A DNA stretch of 64,000 bases from SCUS01 sp966211675. Lineage in GTDB: Bacteria; Myxococcota_A; Polyangia; Polyangiales; Ga0077539. The notes below the pieces were generated by a model, which ran no database searches, was not told the origin of the DNA, and worked only from the letters and a program-made list of their open reading frames with translations. Where the stretch lies: assembly GCA_966211675.1 (NCBI GenBank), contig CBIHPK010000008.1, positions 1 through 64,000 of the forward strand, given 5' to 3'. The number at the start of each line of letters is the position of its first letter. The first letter of the stretch is position 1. The translations under genes and the position numbers were made by a program. This document shows, piece by piece, positions 56,343-64,000 of this stretch.

Positions 56343-56836
56343 CCGACGACGAACGCGCCCGGATCGAGCGCGTGCCCTGGCCGCTGGTGCACGCCGCGGC
56401 CGAGAACCCGAGGATGCAGTCCGCATTGCATCGGTACGTCTTCGGGGGCCGCCCACTGCCCGAGGTGCTGCGCGCCGCGCGCCGGGACCTCGCCGCGCAC
56501 GTGGCCGAGATGTGCGAGCTCGCGGGCGTGTCGGCCCCCGACGTGCCGCCGTGGCCCGAGGGCCCGGCCGCCGAGGTGACGCCGCACCAGGTCGACGCGC
56601 TGCTGGGCGTCCTGCGGCTCCACAGTGAGGCGGCACGCGCGGCGCAGCGTCGCCTCGCGTCGGCGCCGTTGCGGGCCTTCCGCGTGGTGCTGCCGGCCGA
56701 CGCCGCGGAGCGGGCGGTCGCGGCCCTCAACTCGGCCGAGTTCACCGCGGCCCTGCGCGACGCGGTCATCGAGTGGGTGGAAGGCGACCCGGCGCCCGCA
56801 CCGCCGCGGGTGATCCGCACGGGGCGGCTGCGGTGA
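56339..56836 (+). CDS. Hypothetical protein
   Basis: 165 aa, ATG at 56339 (ATGA overlap). Mostly helical: MTDDERARIERVPWPLVHAA, LPEVLRAARRDLAAHVAEMC, TPHQVDALLGVLRLHSEAAR. Followed by a 4-base overlap. No recognised family. Confidence 0.5.
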   Translation: MTDDERARIERVPWPLVHAAAENPRMQSALHRYVFGGRPLPEVLRAARRDLAAHVAEMCELAGVSAPDVPPWPEGPAAEVTPHQVDALLGVLRLHSEAARAAQRRLASAPLRAFRVVLPADAAERAVAALNSAEFTAALRDAVIEWVEGDPAPAPPRVIRTGRLR

Positions 56837-57126
56837 TTCTCTGCGAAGGCCTCGACCTGTCGCTCTGCCCGGAGAGCTCATTCGGCGCCGGCCGCGACCA
56901 GCGCGCGTGCAATGGCTTCTACGAGGTCGACCGCGTCGTGGCGCAGCGCGATGTGGGCTACGACCGGGACCGGCGGGAGCCGCAGTGGATGAAGAACATC
57001 GCGTACCGGGTGATCGCCGCGTACGCGATGCACCTGGCCGACGAGCGCGAGGCCAGCACCCCGCGGTGCAGGGCAGGGCGTCGGTCGATGAGCGCGCGGT
57101 TCTACGGTTCGTGCTTGGGCGCGTGA
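56833..57126 (+). CDS. Hypothetical protein, last of the early rightward run
   Basis: 97 aa from the GTG at 56833 (GTGA overlap). VILCEGLDLSLCPESSFGAG, then RDVGYDRDRREPQWMKNIAY. It ends with RFYGSCLGA and overlaps a minus-strand gene by 25 bases. The coupling chain stops here. No recognised family. Confidence 0.45.
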   Translation: MILCEGLDLSLCPESSFGAGRDQRACNGFYEVDRVVAQRDVGYDRDRREPQWMKNIAYRVIAAYAMHLADEREASTPRCRAGRRSMSARFYGSCLGA

Positions 57127-57293
57127 CCCTTGGCTACCCAGTTCGCGTCGTTGAGGGCGCGCAACGTCTCGCAGAGCACTTTCATGGGGTCGCCCAGCAT
57201 GCCCCCCACGACGTTGGTCTTCATTCGATCCAGAATCGCCTTCTCGAGTTCAGCCCGTGCGTTCGCGAGGTCTTGCTGTGTGGGTGATGCCAT
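57102..57293 (-). CDS. Small antisense-oriented protein between operon segments
   Basis: 63 aa, ATG at 57293 with GGAGAACGACG directly upstream, a good ribosome site. MASPTQQDLANARAELEKAI, then LDRMKTNVVGGMLGDPMKVL. Less Arg-rich than chance minus-strand frames. The only minus-strand gene in the rightward half; it converges on the last early gene and could be a late-phase regulator or a moron. No recognised family. Confidence 0.5.
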   Translation of the reverse strand: MASPTQQDLANARAELEKAILDRMKTNVVGGMLGDPMKVLCETLRALNDANWVAKGHAPKHEP

Positions 57294-57592
57294 CGTCGTT
57301 CTCCTGGCTCGACCCTACGCCTCCTGCGGTTCCGTGGAACGTCTTCCACCTCGCTTGACCACCCGATCTGTTCACGCTACCGTCGGTGCAGTTGGGAGGG
57401 GCAAGGTGCGTCCGCAAGGGCACACGCCTCTCCGAGCGTGGGTCACCGAGCGAACGTTTGGGGTGCGAAAGCGCCACGAATCGTCGCGCGATTCGCGCTC
57501 ACTGGCCTCCCGCACCCACCCCCGAGGGCGTCGACGCTCCCGTTGGCGCTGCTCACCCCGCGCCGCAGGGGCCTCTGCGGCACCCCCACCCC
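57294..57592. promoter_or_regulatory. Control region between early and late rightward genes
   Basis: About 300 bases without a convincing gene, the largest gap of the rightward half. Reading rightward, TTGACC (57355-57360), 17 bases and TACCGT (57378-57383) form a candidate promoter, followed by GGGAGGGG before a GTG at 57406 whose frame is Arg-rich and doubtful. A late promoter for the packaging and head genes is the likeliest content. Confidence 0.4.
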
Positions 57593-57799
57593 ATGAGCGC
57601 ACCGCCCACCCGCAGCTGGACGCCCCAGCAGCTCGCCGACGCCCTTCGCGGGCGCCCCGGCGCGATGTCGCGCGTGACCCTCTGGCGCGCCTGCCGCGCC
57701 GGGGACATCCCGCACGAGCGAACGCCCGGCGGGCACGTCCGCATCGACCCGACCTACGTCGAGCGCGTGTGGCCGGGGCTCGCGACCGACGCCAGCTGA
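57593..57799 (+). CDS. Small HTH protein ahead of the packaging genes
   Basis: 68 aa, ATG at 57593. WTPQQLADALRGRPGAMSRV, then TLWRACRAGDIPHERTPGGH and VRIDPTYVERVW: the MerR/excisionase-type HTH with a wing ending in H-V-R-I. Possibly a small regulator of late genes or a DNA-recognition subunit. The next gene starts 18 bases on. Confidence 0.6.
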   Translation: MSAPPTRSWTPQQLADALRGRPGAMSRVTLWRACRAGDIPHERTPGGHVRIDPTYVERVWPGLATDAS

Positions 57800-57816
57800 A
57801 CGAGGACACCGACACC

Positions 57817-58401
57817 ATGGCGAAGACCGACACCACCCCGAAGTCCGTGGCCGGCACGACGGCGAACGCCGACCCGCACGACGACGTCCTCCGCTCGCTC
57901 GAGGAGAGCAACGCCTCGCTCGCCCAGCGCGTCGCGGAACTCCAGGCCGAGCTTGCGGCGCGCGACGCCGCCGTCGACGTGGAGCGCGCGCAGGTGAAGC
58001 GCGACCTCGAGGGCGCGCAGTACCGCGTGCGCGAGGTCGAGGCGAAGCTCGTGGCCGTCGAGGCCCAGCGCGACGCGTTCCAGGCAGAGCGCGACGAGGC
58101 AACGGCGCGCGCGGAGAGGATCCTCGAAAAGAACGTCACGCTCAACGAGGAGGTCAACGACCACCGGGCCGCGAGCGCTCGGTACCACGCTGAGCGCGAG
58201 GCCGCGGCGCGCGGGCACCACGTCTCCCCCGACGACGAGCTGCGCCGCACCCGTCGCGCGCTGGAGATCTCCGCGCTGGTGTCGCTGCATGTCGAGAAGG
58301 TCGCCCTCGGCCTCACGGACGAGCGCGCGGTCTCCGCCGCCCTGCGCCTCGGCGACGAGCTCGCGGCCGAGGTCGAGGCCTCGCCCGCCCCGCTCGGCTG
58401 A
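57817..58401 (+). CDS. Coiled-coil protein
   Basis: 194 aa, ATG at 57817. Residues about 25-130 form a long coiled coil (LRSLEESNASLAQRVAELQA; LEGAQYRVREVEAKLVAVEA), then a helical C-terminus (EISALVSLHVEKVALGL). Probably a structural or assembly helper of the packaging block. Not recognised. Confidence 0.55.
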   Translation: MAKTDTTPKSVAGTTANADPHDDVLRSLEESNASLAQRVAELQAELAARDAAVDVERAQVKRDLEGAQYRVREVEAKLVAVEAQRDAFQAERDEATARAERILEKNVTLNEEVNDHRAASARYHAEREAAARGHHVSPDDELRRTRRALEISALVSLHVEKVALGLTDERAVSAALRLGDELAAEVEASPAPLG

Positions 58402-58419
58402 GCCTCCCCACCCTGACCC

Positions 58420-59013
58420 ATGGCCCGCGCGCTCAGCTACACCCCGGCGATCCACCGCCGCATCGTCGACGCCATCCGCCGGGGTGCCGCCTTGCGCGAC
58501 GCGGTGGGCTACGCGGGCGCCGAGTGGTCGACGTTCTGCCGGTGGCTCAAGGCGGGTCGGCTCGCGATCGAAGCGCCCGCGCACAAGGACGCCGACGCAC
58601 GCTTCGAGGCACTCGCACGCGACGTCGACCAGGCCGTGCACGCGAGCACCGTCGCGCTCCTGGGGCTCGTGCGAAAGCAGGCCGAGGACGCGCCGGGCAA
58701 GCCCAAGACGAAGACGCGACCCGCGACGCCGCCGCGGCAGGGCGACTGGCGCGCGGCGCAGTTCCTCCTCGAGTTCCGCGCCGAGGCACCCGAGCGCCGC
58801 GCCCGCCTCCGCAAGCTGAGGGCCGAGGCCGCGGTCGCCGAGAAGCGCGCCGACGGGACGCTGCCGCCCGAGAAGCGAGAGCACACGGGCGCCAATGGCG
58901 GTCCCATTCAAGTCAACCCCCTGCACGGACGTATTGCCGCCATCGTTGCTCGCGCAACTGGCGGCGCTGACCCCGGCGCAGCTCGCGAGCCTGAGCCCGG
59001 AGGAACGGGCTGA
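58420..59013 (+). CDS. Terminase small subunit-like protein
   Basis: 197 aa. The N-terminal HTH (LSYTPAIHRRIVDAIRRGAA, then AVGYAGAEWSTFCRWLKAG) has the look of terminase small subunits (phage Terminase_2/HTH_23). A helical middle and a flexible Gly-rich end (TGANGGPIQVNPLHGRI). It should bind the packaging site and recruit the large subunit. The last 119 bases overlap the large-subunit gene. Confidence 0.65.
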   Translation: MARALSYTPAIHRRIVDAIRRGAALRDAVGYAGAEWSTFCRWLKAGRLAIEAPAHKDADARFEALARDVDQAVHASTVALLGLVRKQAEDAPGKPKTKTRPATPPRQGDWRAAQFLLEFRAEAPERRARLRKLRAEAAVAEKRADGTLPPEKREHTGANGGPIQVNPLHGRIAAIVARATGGADPGAAREPEPGGTG

Positions 59014-60466
59014 GATCTCCCTCGCGCTCGACGCCCACGAGCGCGCCCTCGCCTCGGGCCGCACGCCCTCGCCCGAAGCCCTCGCCGACCCGTGCATCTT
59101 CGCCGAGGAGGTGTTCGGCCTGCGCATCTGGCGCAAGCAGGGTGAGCTGCTCGACGCGGTCCGCGACCACGACCGCGTCACCTGCAGCTCGGGCCACAAG
59201 ACCGGCAAGAGCACGTCGTTCGGCGTGCTCGGCTGGTGGTGGACCGCCGACCCCGAACGCCGACCGGGCGCGCGCTGCGCGATGTCCTCGGCGAGCGCGC
59301 GCCAGGTCAAGAAGATCCTCTGGCGCGAGGTCCGCGCGCTCTGGCGGCGCGCCCGCGACCGTGGCTACGACCTGGGCCCGGAGCCCGCGCTCGACCCGGA
59401 GACGGGCGTGCAGTGGGACGACGGGCGGGAGCTCTTCGGCTTCACGGCGCGCGACCCGGAGAAGGCGGCCGGCACCTCCGGCGCGCACCTGCTGTTCCTG
59501 CTCGACGAGGCCTCGGGCATCCTCGACGACATCTTCGAGGCCATCGAGGGCAACCGCGCGGGCGGCGCCAAGGTGGTGCTCGCCTCGAACCCCACGCAGC
59601 AGAGCGGGGAGTTCTACGAGAGCCATCACGGCAAGCGGCGCTTCTACCACCCGATCGAGATCAGCTCCGAGGAGGCCGCCGCCGTCGAGCCGCCGATCCC
59701 CGGGCTCGCGACCAAGGCCTGGATCGAGGAGAAGAAGGAGGAGTGGGGCGTCGGCTCCCCCCTCTACGACGTCCGCATCGCGGGCCGCTTCGCCGCGCAG
59801 GCCACCGACGCGGTCATCGGCCTCGGGCTCGTGCTCGACGCGCTCCGGCGCACGAGCGCCGAGGACTGGGGCGACGACGAGGACACCGAGCGGCTCCACG
59901 TGGGCCTGGACGTCGCGCGCTTCGGCGACGACGAGACGATCGCCACGCCCCGGCGCGGCCGGCGCATCTACCCGCAGATCGTCCTGCCCCAGGGCGACGG
60001 GCCCGACACCGCGGCCTTCCTCATGGTGGCCCTCGCCGACGCGGGGCACCTCCGCCCCGGCGAGCTCCCGAAGGTCATCGTCGACGCCAACGGCCTCGGC
60101 GCGTCGGTCTTCGACGCCCTCGCGCGGCGGAGCGACTGCGAGGCCGTCGGGGTCAACACCGCCACCGTCGCCGGGGACTCCGAGAACTACTTCAACCTCC
60201 GCTCGGAGCTGCACTTCGCCTTCAAGCGGTGGCTCCGCGAGGGCGGCTGCCTCCCCGACGACGCGCGCCTGCAGAGCGAGCTCGTCGCCCCGAAGTACCG
60301 CACCGACGGCCGCAACCGCGCCCAGGTCGAGTCCAAGGACGAGATCAGGAAGCGCCTGCGCCGCAGCCCCGATCGCGCCGATTCCGCGATGCTTTCGATC
60401 TACTCGGGCGGGGGCGAGGTCTCTGACGAGGAGCTCACGATCTACCGCGTGAAGCGCCGCCGCTAA
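58895..60466 (+). CDS. Terminase large subunit
   Basis: 523 aa, ATG at 58895. LRIWRKQGELLDAVRDHDRV (adenine-binding), Walker A SSGHKTGKST near 98-107, Walker B HLLFLLDEASG near 196, LASNPTQQSGEFYESHHG (motif III/coupling) and nuclease acidic residues GLDVARFGDDE near 336 and VIVDANGLG near 395. It translocates DNA into the procapsid and cuts it. The first 40 residues overlap the small subunit; LAALTPAQLASLSPEERAEI argues that this overlap is genuinely coding. Confidence 0.92.
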   Translation: MAVPFKSTPCTDVLPPSLLAQLAALTPAQLASLSPEERAEISLALDAHERALASGRTPSPEALADPCIFAEEVFGLRIWRKQGELLDAVRDHDRVTCSSGHKTGKSTSFGVLGWWWTADPERRPGARCAMSSASARQVKKILWREVRALWRRARDRGYDLGPEPALDPETGVQWDDGRELFGFTARDPEKAAGTSGAHLLFLLDEASGILDDIFEAIEGNRAGGAKVVLASNPTQQSGEFYESHHGKRRFYHPIEISSEEAAAVEPPIPGLATKAWIEEKKEEWGVGSPLYDVRIAGRFAAQATDAVIGLGLVLDALRRTSAEDWGDDEDTERLHVGLDVARFGDDETIATPRRGRRIYPQIVLPQGDGPDTAAFLMVALADAGHLRPGELPKVIVDANGLGASVFDALARRSDCEAVGVNTATVAGDSENYFNLRSELHFAFKRWLREGGCLPDDARLQSELVAPKYRTDGRNRAQVESKDEIRKRLRRSPDRADSAMLSIYSGGGEVSDEELTIYRVKRRR

Positions 60467-60470
60467 CCCG

Positions 60471-61856
60471 ATGCGCCTGAACCCCCTCCACCTCCTCCGT
60501 CGGCTCGCGCGCACCCTCGGGTGGGGCGGCGCGGGTGCGTCCGTCGCGTCGGCCTCAGCGCCCGCTCTGCCGCCCGCCCCGAGCCCGGCGCTCACCACGC
60601 ACCGGCCCGCGGGCGCACGCGATCCCTTCCGCGGCGAGAGCGAGCCGCTCCTGCGCGAGCCCTCCTCTCGCTCGTGGATCGACTGGGACCCGGACGCCAT
60701 CCAGGCGGCCGAGATGCAGTGCTCGCAGGGCAACCTGCGGATGGCGGCCGAGCTCTGCCACGCGCTGCTGGCCGACGAGCGGATCGCCTCCAACCTCGGC
60801 ACCCTCTGCCGCGGCCTGCTGGGTCTCACCCTCTCCTGGGAGCCCGGCGCCGGGCGCCGGAAGGGCTCCGCGGTCCGCGCCCTCGAGGTCGAGGAGGACT
60901 GGCTCTCGATGGCCGACGAGGCCACGCTCGCCGAGCTGCTGCTCTGGGGCGTGCTCCTCGGGGTCTCCGTCGCGAAGCTCACGCCCTACACGGGGCCGTC
61001 GGGTCGCCTGCTGCTGAAGGTCGAGCCCTGGGACCCACGCTGGCTCCGCTGGGACGAGCCCGGGCAGCGGTGGATGATCACCACCGCCAACGGCGGCGAG
61101 GTCCCGGTCGAGTCCGACGGCCGCTGGCTGATCCTCACGCCCCACGGCGCGCACCGCCCGTGGGAGCGCGGCATCTACCGCATCCTGGCCCGCTGGTGGC
61201 TGCTCAAGCGCTACGCCCGCGAGGACTGGATGCGCCACAGCGAGGTCAAGGCGCAGGGCGTGCTCGTCGCGTTCTCGACCGACACGGCGAAGCCCGGCCC
61301 CGGCGGCAAGGACGACCTCAACCCGAGGCAGCGCAAGATCCTCGCCGAGCAGCTGAAGGGCCTCGGGCGCGACGCGGCGCTGGTTCTGCCGCGCGGGCTC
61401 GACATGAAGCTCGTCGAGTCGGAGGCCAAGAACTACGAGACCTTCGAGAAGCAGATCGACCTGGCCAACACCGGCATCTCGGTCGGCATCCTCGGCCAGA
61501 ACCTCACCACCGAGGTGAAGGGCGGCTCGTACGCCGCCGCGAAGGTGCACGCCGACGTCGCCGACTACCTGCGCCGCGCCTACGCGGAGGTACTCGCGAC
61601 GACGACGCACTTCCAGCTGCTGGCCTTCTGGGCGCTGTGGAACTTCGGCTCGACGCAGGTCGCTCCGTGGCCCGCGTGGAAGGTCGATCCGCGCGGCGAC
61701 ACGCTCGCGCTCGGCCGGGCGCTCAAGGCCCTCGGGGACGGTCTCGCAGCCGCCGCGCGCGAGCTGCCCGAGGGCTACGTCATTGACCGCAAGCGGGTCT
61801 ACGAGGACGCGGGCATCCCGCTCCTCAAGGTCCCGCCCGCGAAGGCCGCCGCGTGA
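60471..61856 (+). CDS. Portal protein, DUF935 (Mu gp29-like)
   Basis: 461 aa, ATG four bases after the terminase stop. Typical features are LCHALLADERIASNLGTLCR near 95-115, the repeated ELLLWGVLLGVSVAKL, WDPRWLRWDEPGQRW, and GILGQNLTTEVKGGSYAAAK near 340, a DUF935 signature. It forms the dodecameric portal at one capsid vertex. The N-terminal 60 residues are Pro/Ala-rich. GTGA overlap with the protease. Confidence 0.85.
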   Translation: MRLNPLHLLRRLARTLGWGGAGASVASASAPALPPAPSPALTTHRPAGARDPFRGESEPLLREPSSRSWIDWDPDAIQAAEMQCSQGNLRMAAELCHALLADERIASNLGTLCRGLLGLTLSWEPGAGRRKGSAVRALEVEEDWLSMADEATLAELLLWGVLLGVSVAKLTPYTGPSGRLLLKVEPWDPRWLRWDEPGQRWMITTANGGEVPVESDGRWLILTPHGAHRPWERGIYRILARWWLLKRYAREDWMRHSEVKAQGVLVAFSTDTAKPGPGGKDDLNPRQRKILAEQLKGLGRDAALVLPRGLDMKLVESEAKNYETFEKQIDLANTGISVGILGQNLTTEVKGGSYAAAKVHADVADYLRRAYAEVLATTTHFQLLAFWALWNFGSTQVAPWPAWKVDPRGDTLALGRALKALGDGLAAAARELPEGYVIDRKRVYEDAGIPLLKVPPAKAAA

Positions 61857-63328
61857 CGCGCGCCCCGGAGACGACCCCTGTGAAGACCCTTCGAGAGCTG
61901 AAGGCCGCCGGCCGCGACCCGTTCGTGATGTTCCGCGCCGAGGAGGCGCTGCTCATGGACGGCGCATGGCTCGCGCGCGTCGTCAACGGCGGCCCGCTCC
62001 TGTTCTGGGACGGCGAGGACATGCCCGCGCCGCGCGACGCCTACGCGGTCGAGAACGGCGTGGCCGTCGTGCGCGTCGAGGGCCCGCTCGTGCAGCGCGG
62101 CTGGATGTGCTTCGAGGGCTACGACACGATCGCCCGCAAGCTCGGCGCCGCGCTCGACGACAGCCAGGTGCGTGCGGTGGTGCTCGCGGTGAACAGCCCC
62201 GGCGGCGCCGCGGCCGGCTGCTTCGAGGCGGTGCGCGCCATGCGTCAGCGCGTCGAGGCCTCGGGCAAGCACGTCGTGGCCTACTCCGACGAGATCGCCT
62301 TCAGCGGCGGGTATGCGATCGCTTGCGTGGCCGACGAGATCGTCGTGCCCGAGACCGGCGGCGTGGGCTCGGTCGGCGTCATCGCGGGCCTGCAGAGCTT
62401 CGCCCGCGCCCTCGACAAGCAGGGCATCGACGTCCGGGTGATCAGCTCCGGAGCCGAGAAGGCCGACGGCCACCCGGGGCTGCCCCTCGACGAGGCTGCC
62501 GTCGCCCGCGCTCAGGCGCGCGTCGACGAACTGGCCGCGGTCTTCTTCCGCACGGTCGCCGCTCGCCGCGGGATGACTGCCGACGCGGTGGCCGCGCTCG
62601 AGGCGGGCGTGCGCTACGGCGCCGCGGCCGTCTCCTCGGGCCTCGCGGACCGCGTCGCCCCGCTCGCTGAGGTCGTCGCCTCGCTCCACTCCACCACTCC
62701 CGGCCCACGCCGGGGCGCCATGTCCGCCGGGCCCGCGCGGTCCGCCACCCCACAGACCGCCACGAGGAACACCGCCATGATCGACGAGAAGATCGCCGCC
62801 CTGATCGCCGCCCGCACCCACGAGACCGACCCGGAGCGCCAGCTCGGCGCGCTCACGGCGGTGTTCGACGCCGCCGCCAAGGTGCCCGAGCTCGAGCAGA
62901 AGCTGCTCGCCCGGGAGGCCGCCGAGAAGGAGGCCGCCGAGAAGGCCGAGAAGGCCGCGCGCCTCCAAGCCTTCGAGGGCGCGCTCAAGGGCGGCCAGGA
63001 CGAGGGCAAGCTCACCCCGGCCGAGGCCGAGCAGTGGCGCGCGGACTTCGCCAAGGGTGAGGTGTCGCTCGGCGTGCTGGAGGGCAACCTCGCCCGCCGG
63101 TCCGCGATCCCCGCCCTCTCGCAGGAGCACAAGGACCTGCGCCCGCCCGCCTCGCCCCCCACGGGCGGCGGCCTGAAGCCCCGCATCGCGGAGCTCGCCG
63201 CCCGGCCCTACGCGGCGCTCACCTGGAACGAGCGCAACGAGCTCGCCCTCGGCGCGCCCGACACGCACGACCGGCTCTACCGGCAGTGGGTCGAGGACGG
63301 CCGCCCGAAGGCGCCCGCCGCGCGCTGA
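61853..63328 (+). CDS. S49 head protease fused to scaffold-like C-terminus
   Basis: 491 aa from the GTG at 61853. Residues about 60-290 are an SppA/S49 fold: VAVVRVEGPLVQRGWMCFEG, VVLAVNSPGGAAAGCFEAVR near 103-122, and DEIAFSGGYAIACVADEIVV near 145-165 with the nucleophilic Ser in SGGY. The C-terminal 180 residues (308-491) are a charged coiled coil like the Mu I protein scaffold. An in-frame ATG at 62777 has GAGGA eight bases upstream, so a separate scaffold may be produced. Role: head maturation. Confidence 0.88.
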   Translation: MTRAPETTPVKTLRELKAAGRDPFVMFRAEEALLMDGAWLARVVNGGPLLFWDGEDMPAPRDAYAVENGVAVVRVEGPLVQRGWMCFEGYDTIARKLGAALDDSQVRAVVLAVNSPGGAAAGCFEAVRAMRQRVEASGKHVVAYSDEIAFSGGYAIACVADEIVVPETGGVGSVGVIAGLQSFARALDKQGIDVRVISSGAEKADGHPGLPLDEAAVARAQARVDELAAVFFRTVAARRGMTADAVAALEAGVRYGAAAVSSGLADRVAPLAEVVASLHSTTPGPRRGAMSAGPARSATPQTATRNTAMIDEKIAALIAARTHETDPERQLGALTAVFDAAAKVPELEQKLLAREAAEKEAAEKAEKAARLQAFEGALKGGQDEGKLTPAEAEQWRADFAKGEVSLGVLEGNLARRSAIPALSQEHKDLRPPASPPTGGGLKPRIAELAARPYAALTWNERNELALGAPDTHDRLYRQWVEDGRPKAPAAR

Positions 63329-63460
63329 GCGCCCGCGCCCCTACCCGCCCTCCCGCACGCCTCCCGCGCGGCCCAGCGCCGCGCTGTCTCCACGCCTCGT
63401 CGCCTCCCCTCCGCTCACCGTCAACCGTCCACCCAACCCGTCCACGAGGTCTGAACCGCC

Positions 63461-64000
63461 ATGGCCACCGGAACCACCACCACCGCCCAGCTCACCGTCT
63501 CCCCCCAGGTCCTCATCGAGGCCGTCCGCGAGGGCATGCAGGGCATGCGCGTCCTCGGCAACCTCGGGGTCGTCAGCGTCAACAGCTCGCTCCCCACGGG
63601 CGACCGCTTCGCCGGCGAGACCATCACCGTGCCCTACCTCGCCCATCTCGGGCCGTGGAAGGAGTACGCTGAGAACGCCGAGATCGACATCACGCAGCTC
63701 ACCGACTCGGCTGAGACCGCCACCGTGGTGCGGCCGGGCAAGGCCTTCACGGTGACGGACATGGCCCGCATCCTGCGCGGCTACGCCTCGCCCATGGAGG
63801 CGGGCCGCGCGATGGTGCAGGACGGCCTCTCGCAGTACGTCGAGACCAAGGCCCTGGGCGCGATGCTCGCGCTCGGCACCACCATCCCGGCCATCAAGGT
63901 CAACTTCTTCAGCGACTCCTCGCCGCGCTACTACGACCGCGACGTGCACATCCGCACGCGCTCGGTCTTCGGCGACGAGACCAAGGGCATCGTCGGCACC
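63461..64000 (+). CDS. Major capsid protein (3' truncated by window)
   Basis: At least 180 aa, open to the window end. The ATG at 63461 follows GAGGT. TTAQLTVSPQVLIEAVREGM, DRFAGETITVPYLAHLGPWK, TVVRPGKAFTVTDMARIL and QYVETKALGAMLALGTTIPA follow the pattern of HK97-fold capsid proteins placed after an S49 protease. It should build the icosahedral shell. The preceding 132-base gap (63329-63460) is C-rich with little G on the coding strand. Confidence 0.8.
   Translation, partial: MATGTTTTAQLTVSPQVLIEAVREGMQGMRVLGNLGVVSVNSSLPTGDRFAGETITVPYLAHLGPWKEYAENAEIDITQLTDSAETATVVRPGKAFTVTDMARILRGYASPMEAGRAMVQDGLSQYVETKALGAMLALGTTIPAIKVNFFSDSSPRYYDRDVHIRTRSVFGDETKGIVGT

Larger units (their letters stand above)
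21865..64000. mobile_element. Tailed-phage prophage (left end to beyond window)
   Basis: It extends from the 3' end of tRNA-Arg(TCT) through int/xis, a leftward recombination operon, an immunity region, and a rightward replication operon into terminase, portal, protease and capsid genes. The right end lies outside the window. Almost all genes overlap by 1-11 bases, unlike the flanking chromosome. The head genes (DUF935-type portal, S49 protease with Mu-I-like C-terminus) are Mu-like, while control and integration are lambda-like. Confidence 0.9.

Noticed and set aside
57406..57816. N-terminal extension of the coiled-coil gene to a GTG at 57406 with GGGAGGGG upstream
   Set aside because: The extension is Arg/Ser/Pro-rich and runs through the small HTH gene in another frame; the ATG at 57817 starts plausible protein.
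1..64000. CRISPR arrays, rRNA genes and riboswitches
   Set aside because: No regular 25-40 base repeats with spacers, no rRNA sequence and no recognisable riboswitch core were seen.

Overview
The window is uniformly high-GC DNA with frequent GTG starts and tightly packed genes. It suggests a Myxococcota/deltaproteobacterial chromosome. Supporting this are a secreted phosphoesterase with a cysteine-rich N-terminal tag and small outer lipoproteins in the chromosomal part. Taxonomy is an inference from style, not from a marker gene.

Layout. (1) 1-3078: chromosomal genes, namely a 5'-truncated TPR-like protein and a phospholipase C-family secreted enzyme. (2) 3181-9787, minus strand: a small defence island with a single-chain GmrSD-type (DUF262/DUF1524) type IV restriction enzyme, a GNAT acetyltransferase, a type IIG-like restriction-methylase and its XRE regulator. 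(3) 9.8-14.9 kb: a lipoprotein, then a mobile-DNA graveyard (ribbon-helix-helix protein, tyrosine recombinase, serine-recombinase remnant, IS3-type OrfA remnant, one orphan 409-aa gene). (4) About 14.9-21.4 kb: a compact satellite-like integrative element with a small HTH gene, two tiny genes, an AEP-like primase with zinc finger and decayed Toprim region, a P4-type SF3 primase-helicase, an excisionase-like HTH gene and an integrase whose last codons lie inside tRNA-Lys. It has no capsid or packaging genes. (5) 21.3-21.9 kb: five tRNA genes, Lys-Arg-His on the minus strand and Pro-Arg on the plus strand. (6) About 21.87 kb to the window end: a tailed-phage prophage inserted at the 3' end of tRNA-Arg(TCT).

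The prophage is lambdoid in plan. A leftward operon (38508 to 22013) carries many small zinc-finger-like proteins, RecT, a Cas4/RecB-like nuclease, a DnaQ-like exonuclease ending in an SSB-type tip, a 1146-aa ParB-methyltransferase fusion, nucleotide/ASCH/SLOG-type accessory genes, Xis and Int. The central immunity region (38.5-41.6 kb) holds an XRE repressor, a divergent Cro-like gene, an ImmA-type metallopeptidase and a DUF433/PIN-like toxin-antitoxin pair. Four copies of a 14-bp operator (GNCAAN4TTGNC) occur in two pairs. The rightward operon (41212 onward) carries small membrane proteins, an SF2 helicase, a VRR-NUC-like nuclease, a 1140-aa primase-helicase with a fused HTH, and iteron-like repeats inside its 3' end. 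HNH endonuclease, terminase subunits, DUF935-type portal, S49 head protease with a nested scaffold start, and the start of the major capsid gene follow.

Genes within each phage operon are joined almost throughout by ATGA, GTGA or TGATG overlaps, so translational coupling is the rule. Functional calls rest on motifs read by eye; no database search was possible.
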